DNA of 64,000 nucleotides from Oscillatoriales cyanobacterium (GCA_004293365.1 RDYN01000046.1:62001-126000); one strand, 5' to 3'. Shown: positions 45,233-54,150, numbered from the stretch's first letter. A program made the numbers and translations. Notes: generated from the sequence alone by a model not told the origin.

Positions 45233-45793
45233 TTAGCCGATCGCCAAATCCACACTAACTACAAATTCGGGAAAAGCCAGCGGCGACACTCGATCGCCCC
45301 GCCAAAACCTCAGCATTAAACTGTAACCGTTAACAGTCGGCTGGCGGTAAACTTCCAAGCAGTTTTCCTGTAAATTGACTATCCAGACTTCCTGAATTTG
45401 CGATCGAGCATAAATAGGAAGTTTCACGTCTCTGTCATAGTCTATGGAAGTGTCAGCTACTTCTATTAATAGTAGAACTTCCGATGGGAGGGGGTGGGCG
45501 GTTGAATAGTAATCGGCGCGAGGTTGCAGCAATACTATATCAGGTTGCGGCTCAGTGCGATCGCTCAACTGAACGGGGTTCTGCACGTCAAAAGTAGCCA
45601 AATTTTCGGGAATTTGGCTGCACAGTCTGGCTAAGCGCCTCACAGAGGAAGCGTGACGAGTTCCAATAGCGGCCATTTCAACAAGTTCTCCTTCTATCAA
45701 TTCTACGCGATCGCCCTCCGAAAGAATCCCAGCTTTACCCATCAGATGGTATTCCTCTACTGTGAAAAGTCTTTTGAGCAACTGCACAGCCAT
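45233..45793 (-). CDS. Uma2 family (DUF820) putative restriction endonuclease
   Basis: 186 residues. KRLFTVEEYHLMGKAGILSE, RVELIEGELVEMAAIGTRHA, QPDIVLLQPRADYY (active Asp), LLLIEVADTSIDYDRDVKLPIYARS (E-x-A) and IQEVWIVNLQENCLEVYRQP are diagnostic. It converges with the HTH-TIR-AAA gene, with 7 bp between stops. Different subgroup from the Uma2 at 23.6 kb. Confidence 0.92.
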   Translation of the reverse strand: MAVQLLKRLFTVEEYHLMGKAGILSEGDRVELIEGELVEMAAIGTRHASSVRRLARLCSQIPENLATFDVQNPVQLSDRTEPQPDIVLLQPRADYYSTAHPLPSEVLLLIEVADTSIDYDRDVKLPIYARSQIQEVWIVNLQENCLEVYRQPTVNGYSLMLRFWRGDRVSPLAFPEFVVSVDLAIG

Positions 45794-45860
45794 AACTTAC
45801 CGTTCCTCTAATCATTTCTTCAATTCTAGTCTGTCGCGCCCTTAAATACCAGTAATGTCT

Positions 45861-45910
45861 AAAGTCGATGAGAAGTCGATGAAAACTCGATGAAAACTCG
45901 ATGAAAACTC
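45861..45910 (+). promoter_or_regulatory. four and a half 11-bp iterons upstream of the long-leader pilin
   Basis: AAAGTCGATGA (45861), GAAGTCGATGA (45872), AAACTCGATGA (45883), AAACTCGATGA (45894) and a partial AAACTC (45905) follow each other in exact 11-bp phase. They are the reverse complement of the NfeD units and so have the same direction relative to the downstream gene. Confidence 0.75.
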
Positions 45911-45912
45911 TC

Positions 45913-45942
45913 TTGACTTCTCAAATAGCCGGGTGATTTAAT
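45913..45942 (+). promoter_or_regulatory. promoter of the long-leader pilin gene
   Basis: TTGACT (45913-45918) and TTTAAT (45937-45942) are 18 bp apart, with the conserved box CTCAAATAGCC (45920-45930) between them. The iterons end directly upstream of the -35, as expected for a class II-type activator. Confidence 0.6.
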
Positions 45943-46095
45943 AGATATAGAAGAGAACCAAGGCGCAGTATGCGAACTTTGCAAACCCCACTGCACTCAA
46001 ATCATTCATTTACCGGAAACCTGAATATCGTCGCGCTTCTCCTATAATCATTACTCGTTTAAAAACTACTCTGCTAACACATTTGGATAACAACA

Positions 46096-46956
46096 ATGTT
46101 GCTTAAAATAAATCCTCAACTCAATCCACTCAACAAACAAGCAGTATCGACAACAACTATGCAGGTTAAGAAAAATCCTCAACTCGATGCAAGAAATAAA
46201 CAAGCAGCATCAACAACAACCATGCAGGTTAAAACAAAACCTCAACTCGATGCACTCAACAAACAAGCAGAATCGACAACAACTATGCAGCTTAAGAATA
46301 AGCCTGAACTAGATGCAATAAACCAAGAATCGGAATCTTCCGCAAAAACTTATCAGGCAGATTTGCGGCCCAAAAAAGAACGTAAATCTGTCGCCACAAC
46401 CGATCGGCAAGATTTGCAGCCGATAAAAAATCATAAATCTGTGGCAAAAACTTATCAGCCACATTTCCGGCCGATAAAAGAACATAAATCTGGGGGATTC
46501 ACTTTAGTGGAACTCATTATTGTGTTCATGATAATTGGAATCCTTTCTGCCATCGCCCTCCCTTCTTTTCTCGGTTGTCACAAAGCGAAACATTCAGAAG
46601 CTAAGCAATATGTTGGCTCAATGAACCGCGCTCAACAAGCTTATTTTGCAGAAAAAGGTGCATTTTCCAATTCCATTACTGCATTGGGGCTCGGCATTAA
46701 AACTCAAACAACCAACTATAACTATTCAGCCATAGCCACCAAAAATGCTGCGTTTAGTTATGGAGTAGCCCGCAGCAATAATCTTCGTAGCTATGTCGGG
46801 GCTGTATTGTTAGTAACTGTTTCCCCATACAACGACAAGACTACTGTATCCATTCTGTGTGAAGCTACTTCTTTTGGGAAGATCCAACTGCCTAATCCTA
46901 TCCTTCAGAATAATGTTCCTGTCTGCGCGGCTGGTAGTAGTGAAGTAACTAAGTAA
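46096..46956 (+). CDS. Pilin_GH-type prepilin with long repetitive leader
   Basis: 286 residues. The prepilin peptidase site is clear: GG/FTLVELIIVFMIIGILSAIALP with the mature F at residue 135 and E at +5. The pilin head follows (SEAKQYVGSMNRAQQAYFAEKG, ILCEATSFGKIQ). Unusual is the 134-residue leader: four 21-residue repeats at residues 5-88 (core NPQLDALNKQAESTTTMQVK) and three 17-residue repeats at about 84-134 (core TYQPHFRPIKEHKS). Normal leaders have 5-30 residues. The start ATG is 4 repeats upstream; internal ATGs exist in each TTTMQ repeat, so shorter forms are conceivable. The next gene starts 23 bp downstream. Confidence 0.85.
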   Translation: MLLKINPQLNPLNKQAVSTTTMQVKKNPQLDARNKQAASTTTMQVKTKPQLDALNKQAESTTTMQLKNKPELDAINQESESSAKTYQADLRPKKERKSVATTDRQDLQPIKNHKSVAKTYQPHFRPIKEHKSGGFTLVELIIVFMIIGILSAIALPSFLGCHKAKHSEAKQYVGSMNRAQQAYFAEKGAFSNSITALGLGIKTQTTNYNYSAIATKNAAFSYGVARSNNLRSYVGAVLLVTVSPYNDKTTVSILCEATSFGKIQLPNPILQNNVPVCAAGSSEVTK

Positions 46957-46979
46957 ATATCCACATTAATCAGAATCTC

Positions 46980-48284
46980 ATGTTACCTGAAATAGTCAAA
47001 GGCTTCATCATCTTAGCTTGCATATTCATTCCCCTCGAAAGAATCTTTTCCTTGCACGAGCAAAAGATATTCCGTCTCGGATGGACAACGGATGCCACCT
47101 ATTTTTTTACAGGTCACTTTATTGGTCGATCGGGCGCTATTGTTGTGACTGTAACTCTGTCGCTGATGACTAATTTTCTCAACCAGCAATTGCAAAGCAA
47201 AGTAGCTTCTCAACCTATCTGGTTGCAGTTTGCAGAAGCAGTTATCGTTTCAGATATGGCATATTATATCGCTCACCGACTGCTGCATGAAGTACCTTGG
47301 CTTTGGCAATTTCATGCAGTCCATCACAGCATTGAACACATGGACTGGTTGGCAGCAGTCCGGGTGCATCCCTGCGAGCAACTCTTTACTCAGATTTGCA
47401 AAATCATGCCTCTTTACTGGTTGGGATTTACCAAGGAGAGTTTGGTGGTTTATGCTCTTTATTCGGCGGCGATCGCGTTTTTGATTCATGCTAATATTAC
47501 TCTCAGATTTGGCGTGCTAAAATGGTTTGTGGCTACCCCGCAATTTCATCAATGGCATCACAGTAAAATTCCCGCAATAAACAACAAAAATTTTGCTGTT
47601 CAGTTGCCGCTGTTAGATTTATTATTTGGCACTCTCTATATGCCAGCCGGGAAAAGACCCAGAAAATATGGTATCTCCGATCGCGTACCTGTTGGCTATC
47701 TCGGACAATTACTCTATCCGTTTCTCAGAACAATAAAAATGCTAAATGAAAAATTAAAACAAGGTATGGTTCGCTATTTTCGCCCTTTACCTGTAATCCT
47801 TGGTGCGATATTAGTTGCGGTTAGTTCTCTCAGTGCATTTACCTTAATTAATCACATGGATATCCCTACTTTTATCGTGAGTTTGAATGCCCCAAAAGTA
47901 ACTGTTGCCGAATTGCAGCAGGGTAAGTTAAAACCTGTGATTTTGATTGACGTGCGATCGCCCGAAGAATACGCAGAAGATCGCATCGGTGAAAGTCCGC
48001 TGGTTCCCCTGATTGACATTGAAGCTGGATTCGGTGTCAAGCAAGTGCAAGCTATTGCTCGATCGAGCGTCAAATCCAATCAAACTCAGCCAACTATTGT
48101 ACTTTATTGTGCGCGGGGAGGGCGCTCAGTTAAAGCATACCAAAAATTGCAAAAAACTAATTTGAATTTAGCTTTCCTCTCTGGCGGGATCGCAGCGTGG
48201 CGGGAAGCTGTGCCTGCTAAACAAGACGCTGAAATATTAGCGCCAATTGCTCGATCGCTCCCAGAGGCAGTCAGAAGTAATTAG
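46980..48284 (+). CDS. fatty acid hydroxylase/sterol desaturase-rhodanese fusion
   Basis: 434 residues. The first about 250 residues are a membrane di-iron hydroxylase with the His clusters HRLLHE, HAVHHSIEHMD and HQWHHSKIP, as in the sterol desaturase family. A further membrane segment (about 278-298, VILGAILVAVSSLSAFTLI) leads to a rhodanese domain (about 310-415) with active-site C in VLYCARGGRSVKAYQ and the landmark LIDVRSPEEYAEDRI. Hydroxylase plus sulfur transferase in one chain is unusual. Starts 23 bp after the long-leader pilin and may share its transcript. Confidence 0.85.
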   Translation: MLPEIVKGFIILACIFIPLERIFSLHEQKIFRLGWTTDATYFFTGHFIGRSGAIVVTVTLSLMTNFLNQQLQSKVASQPIWLQFAEAVIVSDMAYYIAHRLLHEVPWLWQFHAVHHSIEHMDWLAAVRVHPCEQLFTQICKIMPLYWLGFTKESLVVYALYSAAIAFLIHANITLRFGVLKWFVATPQFHQWHHSKIPAINNKNFAVQLPLLDLLFGTLYMPAGKRPRKYGISDRVPVGYLGQLLYPFLRTIKMLNEKLKQGMVRYFRPLPVILGAILVAVSSLSAFTLINHMDIPTFIVSLNAPKVTVAELQQGKLKPVILIDVRSPEEYAEDRIGESPLVPLIDIEAGFGVKQVQAIARSSVKSNQTQPTIVLYCARGGRSVKAYQKLQKTNLNLAFLSGGIAAWREAVPAKQDAEILAPIARSLPEAVRSN

Positions 48285-48460
48285 TTAGTTAAAGCAAGAG
48301 CAGAGAATAAGGGAAACTCACAAATATCTATCAATAGAAAGGTGTGTCCGGCTGAATGATTCGGTATCTTGAAAATAAGCAGCCAGAATCCTCAGCAATC
48401 TGCAACGGTTGGCTGTTTTGGCAGGCAGCACAATAATCTGAGTTAACATAACTTGATTCC

Positions 48461-49561
48461 ATGCAAAATACCGCAGATTTACTCCCCAAAATTGACTCGC
48501 CGAGTCTTCCTAAAAAGCAACCGGCACTCCCAAATTACGAAGCAGCCGATCGCCAATTTGTCAATTTGCTAGAGATAGATGATTTAGATAAGACGGTGGC
48601 TGCAAAACCGTTACTTGTTAGCGATTTTGAAAGCGCGATCGCCTTTGCCTTGCGATCGGCTTATCAAGAAGATGGCGACAACGAGGCCGCGCACCGTTTC
48701 TTGCAGCGCGTACTGTACCGCATCAACCGCCTCAACTTGTTTTGGTACGACGATTTGCACCGCTACAACAACGAACGATCGCACTATTTGCGTTCTGTGC
48801 GCGATCGCATCGAAGAACCTTGGCAGCAGTGGGAATTCGCCCAAATCGACGTTGCAGCCGTGCAAAACATCGAGAATGTCAAGCAAGCCCTGCGCGATCG
48901 CGCCGCTGCCGATGTCGATCCAGAACTCACTCCTATCGATCGCTACCTGCGAGAACAGATGACTGAAGGGGGATACAGACACCTGCTGGCGATCGCCTCC
49001 TTCGACGGTTTAGTGGAAGCCAGCCGCGTTTCTCGCATCATCGGCGGTGCCGGCAACGAAATTCAGTCAACCCTGACGCGGGTGCTGATCGAAGAATACG
49101 GCGGCGGTCGCTTACCCCGCAAGCACTCGACCTATTTTGCCCAAATGCTGGCAGAATTCGGGATGAGCACGGAACCGGAGGCGTATTTCGATTTGGTACC
49201 TTGGGAAGTGCTCGCCAGCATCAACCACAACTTCCTGCTTACCGAACGCAAGCGCTACTTTCTGCAATACAATGGCGGACTTACCTATTTTGAGGTAGCC
49301 GGGCCCGTCGCTTACCGCAATTATCTAGCCGCCGCCCAGCGTCTGGGCCTCTCGCAGGCTGCGATGGGTTATTGGGAAGTGCACATCCGAGAAGATGAAC
49401 GTCACGGGCGCTGGATGCTTGATGAGGTGGCGATCCCCCTGGCTGACAGGTACCCGGATGAGGCCTGGGAATTGGTCTTGGGCTACGATCGGGAGAAGTC
49501 GATCGGCGATCGGGCTGCGTTGGCTGTAGTGCGATCGATCCAAGCCGCAGAACACAATTAA
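48461..49561 (+). CDS. iron-containing redox enzyme family protein (heme-oxygenase-like fold)
   Basis: 366 residues of the HDO/UndA-like group. The C-terminal two thirds are helical and carry candidate iron ligands: Glu in LTYFEVAGP, His and Glu in YWEVHIREDERHGRW, and His in INHNFLLT. The N-terminal 130 residues (PNYEAADRQFVNLLEI...FLQRVLYRINRLNLFWYDD) complete the bundle. Related enzymes decarboxylate or desaturate fatty acids or modify amino acids; substrate not predictable. Single gene with 170 bp of featureless upstream DNA. Confidence 0.75.
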   Translation: MQNTADLLPKIDSPSLPKKQPALPNYEAADRQFVNLLEIDDLDKTVAAKPLLVSDFESAIAFALRSAYQEDGDNEAAHRFLQRVLYRINRLNLFWYDDLHRYNNERSHYLRSVRDRIEEPWQQWEFAQIDVAAVQNIENVKQALRDRAAADVDPELTPIDRYLREQMTEGGYRHLLAIASFDGLVEASRVSRIIGGAGNEIQSTLTRVLIEEYGGGRLPRKHSTYFAQMLAEFGMSTEPEAYFDLVPWEVLASINHNFLLTERKRYFLQYNGGLTYFEVAGPVAYRNYLAAAQRLGLSQAAMGYWEVHIREDERHGRWMLDEVAIPLADRYPDEAWELVLGYDREKSIGDRAALAVVRSIQAAEHN

Positions 49562-49645
49562 AGGGCGATCGCGCGGGTGCGTCAGTCACAAGCTTTTACT
49601 CAACTCAAGCAGTTTGTGGCTGACGCACCCTACCAAGGCTTTATG

Positions 49646-50404
49646 TTACAAAGCAGTCAATAACTGAATTAGCTCGATCGACAAATCTCTGGGCGACTTT
49701 TGCTGCTTCTGAAACAAAACTCCCGCCAGCAGATAGATATTTTCCGAATAAAAAGCCATGCCCTGTTTTCGGAGATTAGCGATCGCGCTTTTCACCTTAG
49801 ACTCGGAACTGTAATAGCCAAAAGTTAAAGGTGCAATCTCAAAATTCGCCACCGAGTAGCCCCGATCCAAGGCATAATCCATCAAACCCACAGGATTAGA
49901 ATAGCTCGAAACCATCAGCAAAACTTGGTCGCAGCCCAAAGATAAAAGTTTTTTAGCAATTGTCGAACCATCAGTCCCGCCGTGCAAAAGCGGCTGATAT
50001 ATCTTATCATCCGCCGCCGGCAAATAAGGCGGATTTGAGATTACACAATCCGCCGACTCGTATAAAGGCGAATCAAAAAAAGAGCAATTGTGGACAGTGT
50101 ATTGTTCGCTCAGTTCGTATTGCTTAATTTGAGACTGAGCAATTTTCCAAGCTACATTATTTAGCTCAAATCCCTGTATAGTCCCATCAAAATCGGTTCT
50201 CAGCAAAGACTTAATAACTGGACTTCCCTCTCCAGAACCAAACTCTACGATCGATCGAGATTCGTCGCTGGCATTCAACACTAGACTTTCCAAGCAGTGC
50301 GAGTAAAAATCTGATTCTTCCGGGCAGTGAAATACCTGTTTGAGAGGATGGGATGAAGTGAGCATAAATTCTGTAACAAAGTTTACTTTTTTCAAAGTAT
50401 CCAA
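49646..50404 (-). CDS. class I SAM-dependent methyltransferase
   Basis: 252 residues. Motif I is IVEFGSGEGSPVIKSLL, the acidic residue at the end of strand 2 is in GFELNN, and motif IV is VISNPPYLP, so the target is an amide, amine or base nitrogen (NPPY class, as in HemK or N6-adenine methylases). The remainder matches cyanobacterial proteins that I cannot name. No DNA-binding domain is visible. The frame begins at ATG 50404; M14 is possible. Confidence 0.8.
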   Translation of the reverse strand: MDTLKKVNFVTEFMLTSSHPLKQVFHCPEESDFYSHCLESLVLNASDESRSIVEFGSGEGSPVIKSLLRTDFDGTIQGFELNNVAWKIAQSQIKQYELSEQYTVHNCSFFDSPLYESADCVISNPPYLPAADDKIYQPLLHGGTDGSTIAKKLLSLGCDQVLLMVSSYSNPVGLMDYALDRGYSVANFEIAPLTFGYYSSESKVKSAIANLRKQGMAFYSENIYLLAGVLFQKQQKSPRDLSIELIQLLTAL

Positions 50405-50602
50405 TAAATAAGAGTGCAGCCATCCGTCGCAAGAGCTATTTTATAAACTTATTAAATCTCACTCTTCCGGTTTGAGGTTTTGCCATCCCATAAGTATCAC
50501 TTCCGAGCTATAAAAAAACCGGAGATTAATCCAATTGACTGATTCCAATTCTACAGATTGCTGTTGAGATAGGACCTAAGCCACTAATGGTTAATTTTAA
50601 TT

Positions 50603-51303
50603 GTGTCAAATATGACTTTTTTTAATTGTTCAGTTCCGCCTCTGCGCCGCAAACAGCTTAACCCAGACGTTCAGGATTTCGAAGGAATTTGGCATTTTGA
50701 GTTTCCCCTAGGAAAAAAACGATCTTACTCAACATTTTATACTTGCCTCGATCGAGCTTGCCTGATGTGGAGCTTGCTGTTAATACCCATGTTCGGCACG
50801 GCACAATTTTTTCCTGTGAGTTGGATGCTGCAAGCAGGTTTGTGGTCGGCGCTCAGCCTCGCGGGTACAGTGGCTATGGTAAGCTGGACGTACTGTTGGG
50901 TCAAAAAAGACGCCTGACTTGGGTGCTTTACGGTTGGGTAATACTAATGTTATTGGGATTGCTGCTGACAGACTTGGGCATTTTTTTAGGTTGGGGAAAA
51001 GTGTTGGCAAATCTCTGTCCTCTGTCGTTGGGAATGAGCGGAATCGGGTATTTGGGGACTGGATGGGCTGTGCGATCGCGCGCGCTGTTAGCTGCAAGTT
51101 TGTTTCACCTGTTGGGGATTTTAATTTTGCCTTATACCAGCGGTTGGTCTTTCCTGTTTACGGGAGGGGTAATGGTATTTAGCTTGCTCGTTTTAGCCCA
51201 ATGGCAATGGGATATGCGACGCCCGATCGAGTACGCTGCATTAGCTGCTCAACAGCAGCATTTAGATGGGGAACACGGCCGCATCCGACAGCTATTAACC
51301 TAA
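50603..51303 (+). pseudogene. multi-pass membrane protein interrupted by a frameshift in an A6 run
   Basis: Two overlapping frames describe one protein of about 230 residues. The first (50603-50917) holds the N-terminus (PPLRRKQLNPDVQDFEGIW) and two membrane segments and stops right after WTYCWVKKDA. The second frame continues without pause (RRLTWVLYGWVILMLLGLLL) with five more hydrophobic segments and ends at 51303. The switch lies in GTCAAAAAAGAC at 50907-50913: one more A, or a -1 slip on the A6, would give WVKKRRLTW. A true mutation, a sequencing error or a slip are all possible. I do not recognise the family. Confidence 0.55.
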
Positions 51304-51311
51304 ATCAAATT

Positions 51312-51660
51312 GGTTAGTAGTGAGGAATTCATTCCTCAAAAATGCGGACTGAATTCTTCACTACTAACCTGAGCTTGGTTGGTAGTGAGGACTTCAGTCC
51401 TCGGAAAATGCGGACTGAAGTCCTCACTACGAACCTTAATTACATGGGTTTGTAGTGAGGACTTTAGTCCTCGGAAAATGCGGACTGAAGTCCTCACTAC
51501 CAACCTCAATTACATTGGTTGGTAGTGAGGACTTCAGTCCTCATCAGACGAGAGAACACTCAAATCCTAACCATCAAACCCGATCGAGGTTATTTTAGCG
51601 GACACGATCGGACTAATGACTGATGACTGATGACTGATGACTGATGACTAATGACTAATG
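51312..51660. repeat. cluster of GTAGTGAGGACTTCAGTCCTC elements and TGATGAC heptamers
   Basis: Five plus-oriented GTAGTGAGGA(C/A)TT(C/T)A(G/T)TCC units alternate with inverted GGACTGAAGTCCTCACTAC units (51312-51542), each pair able to form a 20-bp hairpin. From 51610 to 51667 a TGATGAC/TAATGAC heptamer array follows. No gene. Confidence 0.85.
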
Positions 51661-51668
51661 ACTAATGC

Positions 51669-51908
51669 CTAATTGCCACCAGACTGTACAGATTTGCGAG
51701 TTTGGTTAGTATCGTCGCCCTTGTGATGCCACCCGCCGTCGCCTTGAACATACTCAGATTTGACGCTGTTCCAAGCAACGCGAGTAGCAGCATCTTGGCT
51801 CATTCCATCTTCGCTAGCGCTCTTAAAAGCAGCTTGAAAAATATTCTGCGCCCCTTGGGGGAGTTCTTGTGCTTCTGAAGGTAATGTGTCAAATTGTTGT
51901 TCGGGCAT
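51669..51908 (-). CDS. ChaB family protein
   Basis: About 79 residues. LPSEAQELPQGAQNIFQAAFKSA ... AATRVAWNSVKSEYVQ is the ChaB fold that E. coli encodes next to the ChaA cation antiporter; no antiporter gene is here. The C-terminus is a short basic tail (KGDDTNQTRKSVQSGGN). Start at 51908 (MPEQQFDTLP); the frame is open 4 codons further. Confidence 0.88.
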   Translation of the reverse strand: MPEQQFDTLPSEAQELPQGAQNIFQAAFKSASEDGMSQDAATRVAWNSVKSEYVQGDGGWHHKGDDTNQTRKSVQSGGN

Positions 51909-52214
51909 AATGGCCTCCAATTATTAAACATAAATGCTATCTTATATACTAGAAGCCACAACTTTCATCTCTCTAAAAGCAAGTTTAAACCAGCATTTTT
52001 ATCAGTCCCAAGACAGATGTAATATTAAATTTATGGTGGTGATAAAATGCAGTTGGCTTGCCGTTGCTGGTGGCGCCGGATTTGGGTAATTTACCCGATC
52101 GCACAGCTATAAATCTGACTTCGGCTTTTTCACCTGCGAACTTAGAAAATACGTCAGCGCTGCGATTACTAAAGCGATACTCCCTCCCAAGGGAAGGATG
52201 TTCGGATCGCCCTT

Positions 52215-52592
52215 CTACCTAACTACCTCAGCAAGAAACAATACGCTCAATACAACGACGATCGCGCTGGTGAGTTTGGTTTTTAGGTCGTCGATGGTGT
52301 GAATTTCCAGCCAGTGGGGTACTTTAATCCGCTCGTCAATGAACAGCTCGTAAAGTCCGAGCGCCGTAATGTAAAATACTGTGGCTAGCAGAAACAAATC
52401 CACAACTTCAATAAAGGACAGAATCAGTTGTTTCGAGTTTTCGCTGGAAATCGATGCTGTACTTATAACGTGGCCGATGCTAGTGATAGTTTCCAGCGCA
52501 CCGTAGAGCAAAAGCGTCACAGAGGCTGTAAAACAACCGAGTACAGCGATTAACATTAGATAGCGACTTCTGGCAAGAATTCGATGCGGCAT
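52215..52592 (-). CDS. YqhA family (UPF0114) membrane protein
   Basis: 125 residues with three transmembrane segments: YLMLIAVLGCFTASVTLLLYG, IEVVDLFLLATVFYITALGLYEL and LTSAIVVVLSVLFLAEVV. The FLLATVFYITALGLYELF segment and IKVPHWLEI are diagnostic for UPF0114. Function unknown. The start at 52592 (MPHRILARSRYLM) fits the family; the frame is open to 52628. Confidence 0.88.
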   Translation of the reverse strand: MPHRILARSRYLMLIAVLGCFTASVTLLLYGALETITSIGHVISTASISSENSKQLILSFIEVVDLFLLATVFYITALGLYELFIDERIKVPHWLEIHTIDDLKTKLTSAIVVVLSVLFLAEVVR

Positions 52593-52628
52593 AGTTGATG
52601 TCCGCTTGGGAAATGTGTTATAGAACAA

Positions 52629-53341
52629 CCGCTCTCTGGCATACTTTTGAGTTTACTATATCAGGGTTTGGTCGATCGCACTTACAATCTATTCTGACGA
52701 GTGCGCCGCCGCTAGTTAATCTAATATCGCGCCGGCCAATATCCGATAACCTTCAGTTCGCCTTTCTCCAAAGGCGGCGCCGCCTGTCAAAACCCCAGTC
52801 AAAAGCCTTGCCGTTGAAATGTTGCAGGCGTTGTGGAGACTCTCAACTGTTTTAACATAATCTAGTTTACTGGGAAAGTTTGAGCGGTATGCTGCGAGGG
52901 CCAAAATTGCCAGCAAGTTAAGGAAAAATAGCACTCAAAAATAATATTAAACTAACTCATCTGGTGGAGCTAAGCGAGCGAAACGCTAACCTAAAAGAAT
53001 TCAGAAAAACCGGTTTGTCTCCCCATACGTAACTTTTGATATAGCTACTGAACCGCCAAATCAAATATCATCCACAACCTGAAATAAAACGCCATTTTGC
53101 CAAATATTCCTAAAGATGAATGTCGAACTTGCACGATAAGTAATACCTTAAAAACTATTAACGCTGCGGTGTAATTTTCCCTGGACAAATCATCTAGGGA
53201 ACGGGAGTAAATTTGCTCTCTTAAACTTCATTATCCCGCAGCGAAGGTCATAAAAGTTGTACGTTCCGCTGTCAATTTGACCCTGCGGTTTTGGCAATCA
53301 AAAGCATCGCAGGACTCTACAAGGTAAAAGCAAGCATAACC
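52629..53341. other. gene-poor stretch
   Basis: About 700 bp in which I see no convincing gene, RNA or repeat array. Short open frames at 52595-52855 (+) and 52716-52934 (-) overlap each other and show no family features or RBS. Confidence 0.5.
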
Positions 53342-54097
53342 ATGAAATCTTCTAAATTGTTGAAAGTTGTTTTAGCAGGCGCTTGTACTTTAGGTTTAGC
53401 AACGGTTTCCTTAGCAGTGCCTGCTTCTGCCCAGTCGGGAGGCGGCGGTGCTGGAGGCGGTGCTGGAAGCGGTGCTGGCGGTAGCGCCGACAGTGGCACA
53501 AGCAGTACAGGCACTAGCGGTACCAGCGGTACGACAGGTACTGGTACAAGCGGTACAGGTACAAGCGGTACGGGCAGTGCCACAAGCGGTACGGGTACAA
53601 CTGGTACAGGCAGTACAGGTACAAGCGGTACGGGTACAACTGGTACAAGCGGCACAAGTGGTACAAGCGGCACAACTGGTACAAGCGGTACGGGTACAAC
53701 TGGCACAGGCAGTGGCACAAGCGGTACGGGCACAACTGGTACAAGCGGTACGGGTACAACTGGTACAGGCGGTACAGGTACAAGCGGTACAGGTACAAGC
53801 GGTACGGGTACAAGCGGTACAGGCAGTGGCACAAGCGGTACAAGCGGTACAAGCGGTACGACAGGTACGGGTACAAGCGGTACAACTGGCACGACAGGCA
53901 CGGGTACCAGCGGTACAACTGGCACGACAGGTACAACCGGTACCAGCGGTACGACATCGGCGCCGACAGAGACTAATTCAGGAGTTTTGAATGCTCGGCG
54001 CGATCGCCCCAACAATTTGGGATGGCTCGGCGCCCTGGGCGCGTTTGGTTTGCTCAACTTGTTTCGCAAAGGCAGTACAGCGTCCCATCATCGCTAG
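53342..54097 (+). CDS. secreted Thr-Gly-Ser repeat protein with WGxxGxxG-type anchor
   Basis: About 251 residues. A signal peptide ([25 protein letters not shown]) is followed by a Gly-rich stretch and about 150 residues of GTSGTGTSG-like repeats, and then a C-terminal hydrophobic segment [17 protein letters not shown] with a basic tail, resembling the WGxxGxxG sorting or anchoring signal. Start at ATG 53342; the frame is open to 53291. The repeats are coded by near-identical GGTACAAGC-type units, and the antisense frames stay open by composition only. Probably a surface or envelope matrix protein. Confidence 0.8.
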   Translation: MKSSKLLKVVLAGACTLGLATVSLAVPASAQSGGGGAGGGAGSGAGGSADSGTSSTGTSGTSGTTGTGTSGTGTSGTGSATSGTGTTGTGSTGTSGTGTTGTSGTSGTSGTTGTSGTGTTGTGSGTSGTGTTGTSGTGTTGTGGTGTSGTGTSGTGTSGTGSGTSGTSGTSGTTGTGTSGTTGTTGTGTSGTTGTTGTTGTSGTTSAPTETNSGVLNARRDRPNNLGWLGALGAFGLLNLFRKGSTASHHR

Positions 54098-54150
54098 GAA
54101 GCGGGCGATCGCACTATTGAAAACTTGAAAACTTAGAGGCTTAGAAATTC

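Noticed and set aside
51312-51545. Possible CRISPR-like palindromic repeats
   Set aside because: The spacing is irregular, units alternate in direction and the spacers are short and alike; they belong to a dispersed REP-like family.
53317-54069. Long open frames on both strands across the Thr-Gly repeats
   Set aside because: The repetitive GGTACAAGC-type DNA has no stops in several frames. Only the plus frame from 53342 has a signal peptide and a C-terminal anchor.
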